Below, in pieces: positions 1-8,503 of a stretch of DNA of 35,653 nucleotides. Within the stretch, counting starts at the first letter, position 1. Each line of letters begins with the position of its first letter. The stretch comes from Clostridiales bacterium (GTDB lineage Bacteria; Bacillota; Limnochordia; Darwinibacteriales; B1SED10-159): assembly GCA_003559095.1 (NCBI GenBank), contig PWMW01000088.1, positions 1-35,653 on the forward strand, written 5' to 3'. The notes beneath the pieces were generated by a model. The model did no database searches. It was given only the letters and a program-made list of their open reading frames with translations, and was not told the DNA's origin. The position numbers and the translations under genes are program-made.

Positions 1-28
1 ATCGCTTCGGCTTAAGCAGCCCCCGTCG

Positions 29-97
29 AGCGTTAATGAAAGGCCCTCGATCGCCCAGCGCTGGCGCACTATGGCTAACGCTTTGGCGTTTCGAGGG
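29..97. other. Overlapping inverted repeats before the GH35 gene
   Basis: The leader of the first gene holds AGCGTTA (29-35) with its complement TAACGCT (76-82), CCCTCGA (44-50) with TCGAGGG (91-97), and the palindrome CCAGCGCTGG (55-64). The first two pairs cross each other, so they cannot all form together except as a pseudoknot. This may be the terminator of a gene lying before the window or a regulatory site for the sugar gene. No promoter hexamers are clear in 1-193. Confidence 0.3.
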
Positions 98-193
98 GGT
101 CGCAACCTCCATGTTGCTCCACGGTGGCCGGTCACTCCGGTGCCTCCGGGATACAACCCGAGGATCAGGACGCGCATGTGGGAGGTTTGTCCA

Positions 194-1939
194 ATGAGAC
201 GCTTGGAAATGTATGAGAAGCAATTTTGGCTGGATAAGCAGCCGCTGACCATCTTGGCCGGGGCTGTCCATTATTTTCGCGTGGTCCCCGAGTATTGGCG
301 GGATCGGCTCCTGAAGCTGAAAGCAGCTGGCTTGAACACACTGGAAACTTATGTGGCCTGGAATGTACATGAACCGCAGCCCGGCAAGTTTGCTTTTTCC
401 GGCATGTATGATCTGGAGGCTTTTGTGCGTTTGGCCGCTGAACTGGACTTGCACGTTTTGGTACGGCCAGGCCCGTATATTTGCTCCGAATGGGACATGG
501 GTGGGCTGCCGGCATGGCTGTTAAAGGATGGGAATATGCAGCTGCGCTGCAGTTACCAACCGTATCTTGATGCTGTGGAGCGCTTTTTTGATGCGTTGAT
601 CCCCCGCCTCGTGCCTCTGCAGTCCACTCACGGTGGGCCCATCTTGGGGCTGCAGGTGGAAAACGAGTACGGCAGCTACGGGAATGACCAGTCCTATCTT
701 CGGTGGCTGGCCCAAGGTCTCGAACGCCGCGGCATCGATGTCCCGCTGTTTACCTCCGATGGCGGTACAGATTGGATGCTGCAGGGCGGGACACTGCCAG
801 ATGCCTTCAAGACGGTGAACTTCGGGTCGCGGTCACAGGAGAACTTCCGCAAGCTGCAGGCGTATCAGCCCGACCTGCCGTTCATGTGCATGGAGTTTTG
901 GAATGGGTGGTTCGATCACTGGGGCGAGGAACACCATACCTGTCCTGCCGCCGAGGTGGCTGCGGAGGTGGACAGTATGCTGCGGCAGGGAGCTTCCATT
1001 AATTTCTATATGTTCCATGGGGGCACGAACTTCGGATTTTTCAATGGAGCCAATTGCTTCGATACCTATGAGCCGACCATTACCAGCTATGATTCCCATG
1101 CTCCCGTGGGAGAAGCTGGCGAACTGACGGAAAAATATCACGCCATCAGAGAGGTGTTGGCATCCCATTTTGGGCCGGTGCCCGATGTCGCTCCGCAGCC
1201 TACAGCCACGGGAGCGTATGGATCGGTGCCGCTGACGCAGGGTGCATCCCTCTGGGAGGCACTGCCCCTTGTATCCCAGAGTTTCCAGCGGCCCACTCCG
1301 GTGCCCATGGAACTGCTGGATCAGAACTATGGTTACATTCTCTACCGAACGCACATAACGGGGCCTCGGGCAGAAGACCAACTGCGCATCCACGGGTTGC
1401 ATGATCGGGCACACGTGTTCTTGGATGGACAGCTCCAGGGTACGTTGTATCGCAACATGGCCAAGCCTTCCGTGACCCTAACCATACCACCGGCCGGAGC
1501 GCAGCTGGACATTCTTGTAGAGAACATGGGCAGGGTCAACTACGGGCCGCATTTGGCCGATCGCAAGGGCATCACCCACGGCGTCCAGCTTGCCGGGCAG
1601 TTCTTGTTCGATTGGAACATCATGATCATGCCTTTGGAGGACATCACAACCATTCCTTGGCAGGATCATCTGCCCCAAACCGTGCCGGCCTTTTTCCGAG
1701 GAACCTTCAACGTTGATGAACCGGCAGATACCTTTGTCCATCTGCCCCAGTTTCAGAAGGGTGTCTGTTTCGTCAATGGGTTCAACCTTGGCCGATATTG
1801 GAATGAGGCCGGTCCCCAACAGACGCTGTATCTACCGGGGCCCATTCTCCAACGGGGCACCAATGAGCTTGTGGTCTTCGAAACTGATCGTGTGATTGTC
1901 CCCGAGGTTGCGCTGGTAGCTGAACCCATGTTGGGCTGA
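194..1939 (+). CDS. Beta-galactosidase, glycoside hydrolase family 35
   Basis: A 581-residue retaining glycosidase that should release terminal beta-linked galactose from oligosaccharides. The family (alpha/beta)8 barrel fills about residues 10-330. It carries the acid/base glutamate in VENEYGSYG (E158) and the nucleophile in MEFWNGWFDHWGE (E234); ARPGPYICSEW-like and GGTNFGFFNG signatures are also present (here VRPGPYICSEW). Beta-sandwich domains follow to the C-terminus. I start at ATG 194 because GGAGGT lies at 181-186 and the protein then begins just before the conserved barrel; the frame is open back to 71 but the extra residues look non-homologous. No signal peptide is visible, so the enzyme is probably cytoplasmic and acts on imported sugars. 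DgoD at 6080 suggests a shared galactose/galactonate theme, although three genes intervene. Family assignment is firm; the exact linkage is not. Confidence 0.95.
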   Translation: MRRLEMYEKQFWLDKQPLTILAGAVHYFRVVPEYWRDRLLKLKAAGLNTLETYVAWNVHEPQPGKFAFSGMYDLEAFVRLAAELDLHVLVRPGPYICSEWDMGGLPAWLLKDGNMQLRCSYQPYLDAVERFFDALIPRLVPLQSTHGGPILGLQVENEYGSYGNDQSYLRWLAQGLERRGIDVPLFTSDGGTDWMLQGGTLPDAFKTVNFGSRSQENFRKLQAYQPDLPFMCMEFWNGWFDHWGEEHHTCPAAEVAAEVDSMLRQGASINFYMFHGGTNFGFFNGANCFDTYEPTITSYDSHAPVGEAGELTEKYHAIREVLASHFGPVPDVAPQPTATGAYGSVPLTQGASLWEALPLVSQSFQRPTPVPMELLDQNYGYILYRTHITGPRAEDQLRIHGLHDRAHVFLDGQLQGTLYRNMAKPSVTLTIPPAGAQLDILVENMGRVNYGPHLADRKGITHGVQLAGQFLFDWNIMIMPLEDITTIPWQDHLPQTVPAFFRGTFNVDEPADTFVHLPQFQKGVCFVNGFNLGRYWNEAGPQQTLYLPGPILQRGTNELVVFETDRVIVPEVALVAEPMLG

Positions 1940-1963
1940 GGCTTCATGCTAGAAGCGCCGCGC

Positions 1964-1984
1964 CGGCAGCCAGGCTGGCTGCCG
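1964..1984. terminator. Hairpin after the GH35 gene
   Basis: CGGCAGCCA (1964-1972) pairs perfectly with TGGCTGCCG (1976-1984) around a 3-base loop, 25 bases after the GH35 stop. No T-tract follows, so it is a terminator-like or 3'-protecting hairpin rather than a textbook Rho-independent terminator. A second small stem, GCTTC/GAAGC, lies at 1941-1956. Confidence 0.45.
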
Positions 1985-2013
1985 CCTAGGGTATTGTCTG
2001 AGGAGTTGATGTC

Positions 2014-3024
2014 GTGATGGAAACTAGAGCCAATGAGCAAGAACTGCAGCGGCGAGTTGCCGAGTTAGAACGGGAGGTCCGCCGCCTGCGGCGGGAACGG
2101 GATGAGCAGGATCGGATGCAGTTTCCCTGGGTGGGCAACTTAGGGCGCTGGGAGTTTAGGCTGGATCGCAATGAGGTCTTCTTCAACGAGGCCAAAATCA
2201 CGGCCCTGGGCTATGCAGCGGATTACGTGGAGCAGCCTGTTCCTTACCAGTTCTTCACGGAGAAGTTGCACTCTGAGGATTACGAACACACCATGCAGAA
2301 GATGCGCGATCATCTCGAAGGCAGGGCACCGGCCTATGAAGTGGAGTATCGGATCGGCACCGTTGACGGCGGTTGGAAGTGGTATTATGACCGCGGTGTG
2401 GTAACGGAGTGGGCGGCTGATGGAGCGCCGCTGCTGGTGGCTGGCATCGTCTTCGACATTACAGAGCAAAAAGAGATGGAAGCACAGCTGCGACAGCAGA
2501 ACCAGCAGCTCAAGGAAATGGCCGCCACCGATGCACTGACCAGGGTAGCCAATCGCAAGGTGCTGTTGAACCAGCTGGCTGCCGAGATGAAGCGCTGGAA
2601 ACGCAGCGCCAAGGACCTTTGTATATTAATGTTGGATATCGATCACTTCAAGAACATCAATGATAGCTATGGTCATGTCACCGGGGATTCCGTACTGCGA
2701 CAGACTGCGCAACTGATCCAGGACAATCTCCGAGAAGTGGATCTGGTGGGCCGCTATGGCGGCGAAGAGTTCATGGTACTTCTGCCCGAGACGTCCCTGG
2801 GTGATGCTGTGATAGCTGCCGAGCGGGTTCGCCGGGCTGTGGCGGCCGCCGAGTTTTCTGCCGGGATCACTGTCACAATTAGCGGCGGTTTGGCCACTTA
2901 CAGGGGTGAGCGGTTGGAAGAGTTTGTAGATGCGGCCGATCAATGCCTATATCAGGCTAAGAATAATGGACGCGACTGTATTCGCTCCCCGCTTGACGCC
3001 TCCAAGACTGGAGAACCGCAATAG
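2014..3024 (+). CDS. PAS-GGDEF diguanylate cyclase
   Basis: A soluble 336-residue enzyme expected to make cyclic di-GMP from two GTP. Residues 3-35 are a charged heptad-like coiled coil, about 45-150 a PAS fold of the PAS_3 type ending in a PAC-like stretch (VAGIVFDITEQKEMEAQL), and 165-325 a GGDEF domain. The active site reads RYGGEEF (GGEEF at 249-253), with the metal-binding LDIDHFKNIND segment before it. RxxD (REVD, 240-243) sits exactly five residues before GGEEF, the position of the allosteric inhibitory I-site, so product inhibition is likely. No membrane segment is seen, so the PAS domain probably senses an intracellular signal or bound cofactor. AGGAG at 2001-2005 fits GTG 2014; ATG 2017 is equally possible. 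The gene stands between sugar genes and a methyltransferase without obvious functional linkage. Confidence 0.93.
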   Translation: MMETRANEQELQRRVAELEREVRRLRRERDEQDRMQFPWVGNLGRWEFRLDRNEVFFNEAKITALGYAADYVEQPVPYQFFTEKLHSEDYEHTMQKMRDHLEGRAPAYEVEYRIGTVDGGWKWYYDRGVVTEWAADGAPLLVAGIVFDITEQKEMEAQLRQQNQQLKEMAATDALTRVANRKVLLNQLAAEMKRWKRSAKDLCILMLDIDHFKNINDSYGHVTGDSVLRQTAQLIQDNLREVDLVGRYGGEEFMVLLPETSLGDAVIAAERVRRAVAAAEFSAGITVTISGGLATYRGERLEEFVDAADQCLYQAKNNGRDCIRSPLDASKTGEPQ

Positions 3025-3330
3025 TTCGGCTTTCTCTGCAGCCCGCAGGCCTAGCACCCCTGTTGCATAGACAGCAACACGCGGTTTACGACCGAGTGCG
3101 AAACGCCGTTTATCAGGTGTTTCTCCGAGGGGGCCCGTAAATGTTGGGCGTGGGAACACGTCTGCGCAACAGGCCTGCTTGGTGCCGGCTGCAAGAATGG
3201 CATGGGCACACCAAATAGAAACGGCGAACTTCCGTTCGTGGAAATATCTGTGACCACGAACTTCTGAGGTTGCGCATCCACAGGGATTATGGAGTGACAC
3301 CCGCTGAGAGCTCAAGAGGGGGATCCACGA
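3025..3330. other. Intergenic region with one hairpin
   Basis: These 306 bases hold no convincing gene. GTTCGTGG (3234-3241) and CCACGAAC (3254-3261) form an 8-bp inverted repeat with a 12-base loop about 70 bases before the next gene. It could be an operator or a leader hairpin. No clear sigma-70 type promoter is seen. Confidence 0.4.
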
Positions 3331-4398
3331 TTGAAGCTGTACCATGAAACACCGGATATGTATGGCTGGTTCATCCGCAAGTACGGGCTGCTCAATCCCG
3401 TGAGCCTACAGCGCCTGCAGCCCGAAGGTGCCAGCGTGTGGCAGGTGGGGGCCTGCACACTGCGCTTGGATCTGGTACGGTTGATGCAGCTATTGCACGC
3501 AGTAACGCCCCGTTTTGAGGAGAACCCGCTGAGCCTACGTAGGTGGGGTGTATTGGAGCAGCACTTCACCATCGATGTCTATGAGGATCTGGCCTATGTC
3601 CTGCAGCCCGGTTTTTCACCCCAGGCTCGTTGGGATCACCTGCGGCAGGCGCTTGCGACGGACCACGAAGTCCGGCACGGAGAGATGTTGCTCCGCCCCG
3701 ACGAACTGTGGCCTGCCTTTCTCAATGAGCTGCGGCAAAATCTGTCCCTAGTCGAGGGTTGGTGTCAGTACCATCTTGTGGGGAGCACCATGGAGTCCCT
3801 GAAACCGGTGGTGGCGGCAGTGGACGCCAGCCAGTGGGAATCGGAGTTTTTTGCGCAGCGCGCAGGCTGGATTGGCATGGGTGAGCCCATCTGTGCTCTG
3901 CTCAGTTGGGCCAATGCAGTGGTCTGTCCCCACCTAAATCGAGAAGCAGCCGTATTTTTCTGGCCGCGGTCCAAAGCCCGCCGTGTCCTGCGGGTGGGTA
4001 CGGAGCATCTGGATTGGAGCCGTCTTTGGGTCTTGGATTATCAGCTTGGGGATATGCTGGTGGAATACGAATCGGTGGGACACATTGCCGCGCTGCCTGA
4101 TGATGAAGGCAACCGGCTGACGTTGCAACGGGCCAAGGAACTGGCCCTGCGTTATTGGCAGGAGGCAGTCCCCTATGAACAGTATGTCGAGGATCCGGCA
4201 GCGGTGGTAGGCGGATTTTTGCGGCCGGACTGGACCGACCCCAGAGCAGAACTGCTGTATTTTGGCGATGTTCCTGCCCAGTATGTGGAACATCCGCTCT
4301 GTGATCGCTGGCATGAGGCAATACCGCCGGCGGCAGGCCCTGGCTCAGCTCGGTACACCCTGACGGTGAGCGGAACAGAGGAGTCCGCTGATTCATGA
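3331..4398 (+). CDS. Uncharacterised 355-residue protein upstream of a DNA methyltransferase
   Basis: I do not recognise this protein. It starts at TTG 3331, placed 8 or more bases after a purine-rich GAGGGGG site (3315-3321). It has no signal peptide or membrane segment and is rich in Trp, Leu, Glu and Asp. It looks like a soluble mixed alpha/beta protein with an N-terminal conserved-looking stretch (MKLYHETPDMYGWFIRKYG) and a Trp-rich centre. I searched by eye for PD-(D/E)xK, HNH, GIY-YIG and Walker motifs and found none that is convincing. It ends 97 bases before an N6-adenine methyltransferase on the same strand, so it may be a partner (restriction, specificity or control) or simply a neighbour. 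Codon use resembles that of the neighbouring genes, so it is a real gene of unknown function. Confidence 0.8.
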   Translation: MKLYHETPDMYGWFIRKYGLLNPVSLQRLQPEGASVWQVGACTLRLDLVRLMQLLHAVTPRFEENPLSLRRWGVLEQHFTIDVYEDLAYVLQPGFSPQARWDHLRQALATDHEVRHGEMLLRPDELWPAFLNELRQNLSLVEGWCQYHLVGSTMESLKPVVAAVDASQWESEFFAQRAGWIGMGEPICALLSWANAVVCPHLNREAAVFFWPRSKARRVLRVGTEHLDWSRLWVLDYQLGDMLVEYESVGHIAALPDDEGNRLTLQRAKELALRYWQEAVPYEQYVEDPAAVVGGFLRPDWTDPRAELLYFGDVPAQYVEHPLCDRWHEAIPPAAGPGSARYTLTVSGTEESADS

Positions 4399-4412
4399 CC
4401 ATTTGCCAGTCA

Positions 4413-4424
4413 TAGCAATTGCTA
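4413..4424. promoter_or_regulatory. 12-bp perfect palindrome before the methyltransferase
   Basis: TAGCAATTGCTA is a perfect palindrome in the 97-base gap between the unknown gene and the methyltransferase, 72 bases before the ATG. It could be an operator, for example for a controller protein, or a chance palindrome. No regulator gene is adjacent. Confidence 0.3.
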
Positions 4425-4495
4425 CAGCAACAGGGGAGCGATAGTGTTCTCCACAGGGGGCTGAACATCTGCACGGCCCCCGCCGAAGGGATGGG

Positions 4496-5986
4496 ATGGC
4501 TGTGGGGCGTACGACAAAACAAGTCATTGATGAAAGTGGACGGGACAAGCGCAGCCTTGGCTACTATTCCACACCCGCCTTTGTCACAGAATACTTAACA
4601 CAGCGGATGCTGGAGCAAAATCCCCAGGGCACTTGGGTATTGGATCCCTGCGTGGGCCGGGAAGAAATGGTAGGCCCCTTTGTGCAGGCGGGAAAGCGTG
4701 TGCTGGGCCTAGATATCGTGGACTATGGCGGTACGCGGCAGGCGGACTTTGCCCAGCAGGATTTCATAGAATATTATGCCCAACAGCGCCCTATCATCGC
4801 TGCGCAGCAGGGTTTGGACTTTGACTACTACATAGCAAACCCGCCCTACAACTGCCACGAAAGCAGTTACATCCGCAAACGCAAAGACGAACTGCAGCAG
4901 TTGTTTCCCGACATCGGCACCCTCAACATGTATTCCCTGTTCTTGGCGGCCATGGTGGATTGCGCCAAACCCGGTGCTCTCTTGGGAGTTATTACCAGCG
5001 ATTCGTTCTTGACCAATCGTCTGCACAAGGGACTGCGGAACTTCGTGCGGCAGCGATGTTACATACATGAACTGCTGCTCTGCCCTACAGACATGTTCCG
5101 GGACCAGCAGGCGGACGTGCGTACCTGTCTGCTGCTCTTAGAGAAGCGCCAGTTCGGTCTGGGACGTCTTGAGCATGGCGTTACTGAGACATTGGGGCGT
5201 CCCGTCCACGAGGCCGCCTTTGTCAAAGCTCTGCAGGAACGACGGTTTCGGGTTACTGCGGCTCAGGATCTGTTCCTTGATGGCCATCGTGATCACGGGG
5301 AGTGGTTGGTGGACTGCCCAGCGGCCGTGGCTCGTCTCTTTGAAGGCCCGCGGCTAGGAGATGCGTTCCGCTGTGTCACGGGAGTTTCTACCGGCAGCGA
5401 CCGGACATACCTGCGAGCAACGTCGCAGCCGGGGTGGGCGGTTCCGTTCTACAAAAACCCAGGTAAACGCCGCTTTTTTGCTGGTCCAGATGGTTACCTG
5501 CCTGACGATTATTTGGAGCTGGGGCGGAGCGTACCGAATTTTTTGATCCGCAATCGATCCGATCTGGGAAGGGCAGGCATTGCCTGTTCCAGCATGGGCG
5601 TGGCCTTTGCGGCATGTTATCGGCCGGAAGGGGCTGTCTTCGGTGTCAACGCTAACTTCGTGGAGGTCGACGATGACCTCTGGTGGCTGTTGGCCTATTT
5701 AAACAGCTCTCTGGTGACCTATTTTGTCCGCGGTGTGCTGCTGCGCAGCAATATGATCACCAGCGGCTACGTAAGCCGGATTCCGTTGGTGAACTTACGT
5801 TCTGATGCCAAGAACAGCTTGGCTGACTTGGCTCGCAGGGAGTACCGGCGGCTGCAGCAGGGCGGCGCCCGTGACGAGGCTGTGGTGTCCCTTATTGATC
5901 AGGTGGTGTTTGCTGCAGCGTCCTTGGAGTCCAAGGATATCCAGCACATCCAGGCATTCTGTGCTGACTTGGTCCGGCGCACGTAA
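4496..5986 (+). CDS. Gamma-class N6-adenine DNA methyltransferase (M.TaqI/Eco57I-like)
   Basis: A 496-residue enzyme expected to transfer a methyl group from S-adenosylmethionine to adenine N6 in a specific DNA site. Motifs run in the gamma order: motif X-like GYYSTPAFVTEYL (22-34), motif I VLDPCVGREEM (48-58; the usual second Gly is Arg-Glu), then the catalytic NPPY (115-118). A large C-terminal target-recognition region follows, ending with a TaqI-like SNMITSGYVSRIPL segment. No endonuclease domain is fused and no recognisable restriction enzyme gene adjoins it, so it is either an orphan regulatory methylase or half of an unrecognised system with the gene at 3331. The ribosome site is weak (GAAGGG at 4485-4490). 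ATG 4496 is chosen because motif X follows soon after; GTG 4502 is an alternative. Confidence 0.9.
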   Translation: MAVGRTTKQVIDESGRDKRSLGYYSTPAFVTEYLTQRMLEQNPQGTWVLDPCVGREEMVGPFVQAGKRVLGLDIVDYGGTRQADFAQQDFIEYYAQQRPIIAAQQGLDFDYYIANPPYNCHESSYIRKRKDELQQLFPDIGTLNMYSLFLAAMVDCAKPGALLGVITSDSFLTNRLHKGLRNFVRQRCYIHELLLCPTDMFRDQQADVRTCLLLLEKRQFGLGRLEHGVTETLGRPVHEAAFVKALQERRFRVTAAQDLFLDGHRDHGEWLVDCPAAVARLFEGPRLGDAFRCVTGVSTGSDRTYLRATSQPGWAVPFYKNPGKRRFFAGPDGYLPDDYLELGRSVPNFLIRNRSDLGRAGIACSSMGVAFAACYRPEGAVFGVNANFVEVDDDLWWLLAYLNSSLVTYFVRGVLLRSNMITSGYVSRIPLVNLRSDAKNSLADLARREYRRLQQGGARDEAVVSLIDQVVFAAASLESKDIQHIQAFCADLVRRT

Positions 5987-6079
5987 CGGCGCTGTTTAAG
6001 CCGCCGGGCAGCAACGGGAGGAACCTGGGAGCGTGGACAAGAACAAAATTTGACCCTTTGTGAGACAGGAGGTTTTCCT

Positions 6080-7198
6080 TTGAAGATCACGAAACTGGAG
6101 TTGCTTATGGTCAGACCCCGTTGGATGTTCTTGAAAATGCACACCGATGTGGGACTTGTGGGCTTGGGCGAACCCATCGTGGAAGGGCACACCCACGCCG
6201 TGGCAGCGGCGATCCGATCCTATGAGGAGTACCTGATCGGCCAAGACCCGCGGCGGATCGAACATCACTGGCAGGCACTGTATCGTGGTGGATTTTACCG
6301 CGGCGGTCCGGTGCTGACCAGTGCTATCTCCGGGATTGAACAGGCCATGTGGGATATTTTGGGTAAATCTTTGAATGCGCCGGTTTACCAGCTCTTAGGG
6401 GGTCTGGTGCGCGACCGAGTGAAGCTGTATGCCCATGTGGGCGGTGCGGATCCCGAGAGCTTGGCCGCCAACGCCAAAGCATTGGTCGCTAAAGGCTATC
6501 GGGCATTGAAGACTGGCTTTGAGCCGCCGGTGCGTTTCATTGATACCCAAGCGTTCTTGGAGGAGCAGACGGAGCGATTCCGGGTGCTGCGAGCCGCTGT
6601 GGGTCCCGATGTAGATCTGGCAGTGGACTTTCACGGGCGGTTCTCGCCGGCAATGGCCAAACGGATGATCCAGGCTTTGGAGCCCTTTTATCCTATGTTT
6701 GTGGAAGAGCCTTGTCTGCCGGACAATGTGGATGCTATGGTGGACATTGCGCGTTCGACCACGGTGCCGTTGGCCACGGGCGAACGGCTTTTCACCAAGT
6801 GGGGCTTCCGTGAACTGCTGGAGAAACAGGCAGTGGCCGTGGTCCAGCCTGATCTCTGTCATGCCGGCGGTATCTTGGAAGGCAAGAAGATAGCGGCTAT
6901 GGCCGAATGCTATTACGCATCCATCGCACCCCATAATCCTTTGGGACCCATATCGTTGGCGGCTGCCCTCCAGCTGGATGCCTGCACGCACAATGTCTTG
7001 ATGCAGGAGCAAGTGACGCTGGGCGAAGGGTATATTACGGAACCATTTCAGCTGGAGGACGGGTACACCGTAATCCGGGACAAGCCGGGGTTGGGGATTG
7101 AACTGGACGAAGATGCCATCGCTGAGCTGCAGTATGATGGCCGTTGGCAGACACCCCGGGTCTGGGATCCTGCCGATGGTTCGGTCGCCGAATGGTAA
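6080..7198 (+). CDS. dgoD: D-galactonate dehydratase (enolase superfamily)
   Basis: A 372-residue Mg2+-dependent enzyme that should dehydrate D-galactonate to 2-keto-3-deoxygalactonate, the entry step of the De Ley-Doudoroff branch. From TTG 6080 the residue numbers coincide with those I recall for Escherichia coli DgoD: metal ligands D183 (VDFHGR), E209 (FVEEP) and E235 (TGERLF), and catalytic H185 and H285 (PHNPLGPI). The opening (RPRWMFLKMHTDVG...GEP) and the last residues (DGSVAEW) also match that enzyme closely. AGGAGG at 6067-6072 lies 7 bases before the TTG; the frame is open to 6050, but the extra residues are not needed. Related enzymes act on other sugar acids such as gluconate or mannonate, so substrate is inferred. 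The 2-keto-3-deoxygalactonate kinase and aldolase are not in the window. Confidence 0.94.
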   Translation: MKITKLELLMVRPRWMFLKMHTDVGLVGLGEPIVEGHTHAVAAAIRSYEEYLIGQDPRRIEHHWQALYRGGFYRGGPVLTSAISGIEQAMWDILGKSLNAPVYQLLGGLVRDRVKLYAHVGGADPESLAANAKALVAKGYRALKTGFEPPVRFIDTQAFLEEQTERFRVLRAAVGPDVDLAVDFHGRFSPAMAKRMIQALEPFYPMFVEEPCLPDNVDAMVDIARSTTVPLATGERLFTKWGFRELLEKQAVAVVQPDLCHAGGILEGKKIAAMAECYYASIAPHNPLGPISLAAALQLDACTHNVLMQEQVTLGEGYITEPFQLEDGYTVIRDKPGLGIELDEDAIAELQYDGRWQTPRVWDPADGSVAEW

Positions 7199-7227
7199 CT
7201 TCGCGTTAGCGCTCCTGGGACAGCAAA

Positions 7228-7255
7228 TGGTCCACTTCCGGAGGGAAGTGGACCA
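7228..7255. terminator. Bidirectional hairpin between convergent genes
   Basis: TGGTCCACTTCC (7228-7239) and GGAAGTGGACCA (7244-7255) form a perfect 12-bp stem with a 4-base GGAG loop. It sits in the 82-base gap between dgoD (+) and the LamG gene (-). Its symmetry would serve both transcripts. No T-tract follows on either strand. Confidence 0.6.
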
Positions 7256-7280
7256 ACGCAGGCCGTTGCAAGCGGTTGAG

Positions 7281-8213
7281 TCAGCGGATCAGCTCCCGCA
7301 GTTCGCCAGCGCTGAGGGCTCGATCCCAGATGATGATATCGTCAAGGTAGCCAAAGAACTGTCGGTCGCCAGCTTCCTGGTTGCCGACCCAGACGGGGAG
7401 TTCCCCGGGAAACTGGGTGATGTCGTTTTCGCCACGATAGCGCCGGAGCTCTTGCATACGGCCATCGATAAACACTTGGATTTGACGCCCGTCCCAAACT
7501 AAGGCGGCGTGATGCCAGTGATCCAACTGGACAGAGTGAGCCTCTGTGGTGGCTTGATAATCGCCGAATTGCACGTGGATGCTTTCGGGTTGATATCCGC
7601 TATAGCTCTCAACCAAAAAGAACCGAAGATTGTCGCTGCTGTCCGTGAACAGACGGCTGAAGCCGCTGCGGTGCGCACCCCACGATTCGGCGTGGAACCA
7701 CATGGCTATTGTGAAGGCCCGCGGTGAACCCCAGTCCACGGTCAGTCTAGCAGCCTGTTTATCATCGCCGCCGAAGTAGAGAACATGACCGTTGCCGGGA
7801 CCGCCACGTTCGATCGTGCTTGGGCCGAGGTCGAGCTCGCCCGAGCCCACAGCACTGTGGACTAGGCCGAAGCGGCTGTCATATTGGGCAGGAGCAAAAT
7901 CGGCCCAGAACACCAAACCATCCTGGAGATTGTCCATTTGGTAGTCGCCCCAGGCGGGTTCCGTACCATCGCCCATGGCCTGACGCCACGCTTTGAGATC
8001 AGTTAGATAGCGTTGGAGATCCGTTAGAAAGTCCGGATGAGCCGAGCGATTGGCCTCAGCTCGCTCAATGCTGCGTTCTAAGTCCGCCAAAATCCCGTCC
8101 AGGTCGTCCATGGTCACTGCTGCATCGGCCTCGTCCCAGGCCCCGTAGGCGCCCACCCCTGCGCTGAGTACCAGGATCAAGATACATGCAATTGTTAGTT
8201 TGCGGTGGAACAT
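7281..8213 (-). CDS. Secreted LamG/concanavalin-A-like domain protein
   Basis: A 310-residue exported protein. Residues 1-25 are a signal peptide (basic start, then ILILVLSAGVGAYGA). About 30-85 are predicted helical and charged. About 97-310 form a laminin-G-type jelly roll, recognised by FWADF near its start, FTIAMWFHAES, WHHAALVWDGRQIQVFIDG and the closing YLDDIIIWDRALSAGE. Such folds usually bind glycans or cell-surface ligands. ATG 8213 is chosen because AGGAGGT lies 7 bases upstream (8221-8227 on the + strand) and the signal peptide begins there; the open frame reaches back to 8468, but that extension lacks protein-like character. No catalytic motif is visible. The neighbouring divergent gene at 8504 shares the control region. 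Confidence 0.88.
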   Translation of the reverse strand: MFHRKLTIACILILVLSAGVGAYGAWDEADAAVTMDDLDGILADLERSIERAEANRSAHPDFLTDLQRYLTDLKAWRQAMGDGTEPAWGDYQMDNLQDGLVFWADFAPAQYDSRFGLVHSAVGSGELDLGPSTIERGGPGNGHVLYFGGDDKQAARLTVDWGSPRAFTIAMWFHAESWGAHRSGFSRLFTDSSDNLRFFLVESYSGYQPESIHVQFGDYQATTEAHSVQLDHWHHAALVWDGRQIQVFIDGRMQELRRYRGENDITQFPGELPVWVGNQEAGDRQFFGYLDDIIIWDRALSAGELRELIR

Positions 8214-8503
8214 CAATGAAACCTCCTTTTGTATTCTTCCCAGATGGACTTCTTCTATTGCCTCGGTTCTCGGGAGGGCAGAGTGAGTCCTTGCGCCGGT
8301 GGGTCTTGTCAATGTTCCAACGTTTGACAAAGTGTGACAGTTTCTGTCGATGGCGGTAGCACCCCGTGCGGAGCCGGGGTAGATCCAGTCTTCGTTGTGG
8401 GATCCGTTACGGACGGTGGCCGTTGGCCACCACGGTAGACAGTGGGTATCCACGGCCAGTGTCCACACTGGACGCTATGGCCGATGAACGGGAGCGATGA
8501 AAG
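8214..8503. promoter_or_regulatory. Divergent control region with nested inverted repeats
   Basis: This 290-base region drives two divergent genes. It holds TTGTCAA (8307-8313) and TTGACAA (8325-8331), an inverted repeat with an 11-base spacer, then GACAG/CTGTC (8337-8349). Near the + gene lies CCAGTGTCCACACTGG (8456-8471), with 7-base arms around a 2-base centre, 33 bases before its ATG. These look like binding sites for dimeric regulators. TTGACA occurs on both strands within the first pair, but I could not find a good -10 at the right spacing. Confidence 0.45.

Noticed and set aside
2947-3345. 132-codon minus-strand frame over the end of the cyclase gene and the following gap
   Set aside because: No ribosome site, no familiar motif, overlaps the end of a firm gene.
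3902-4522. 206-codon minus-strand frame across the unknown gene and the gap before the methyltransferase
   Set aside because: Proline- and arginine-rich composition typical of an antisense shadow; the + strand gene has a ribosome site and protein-like composition.
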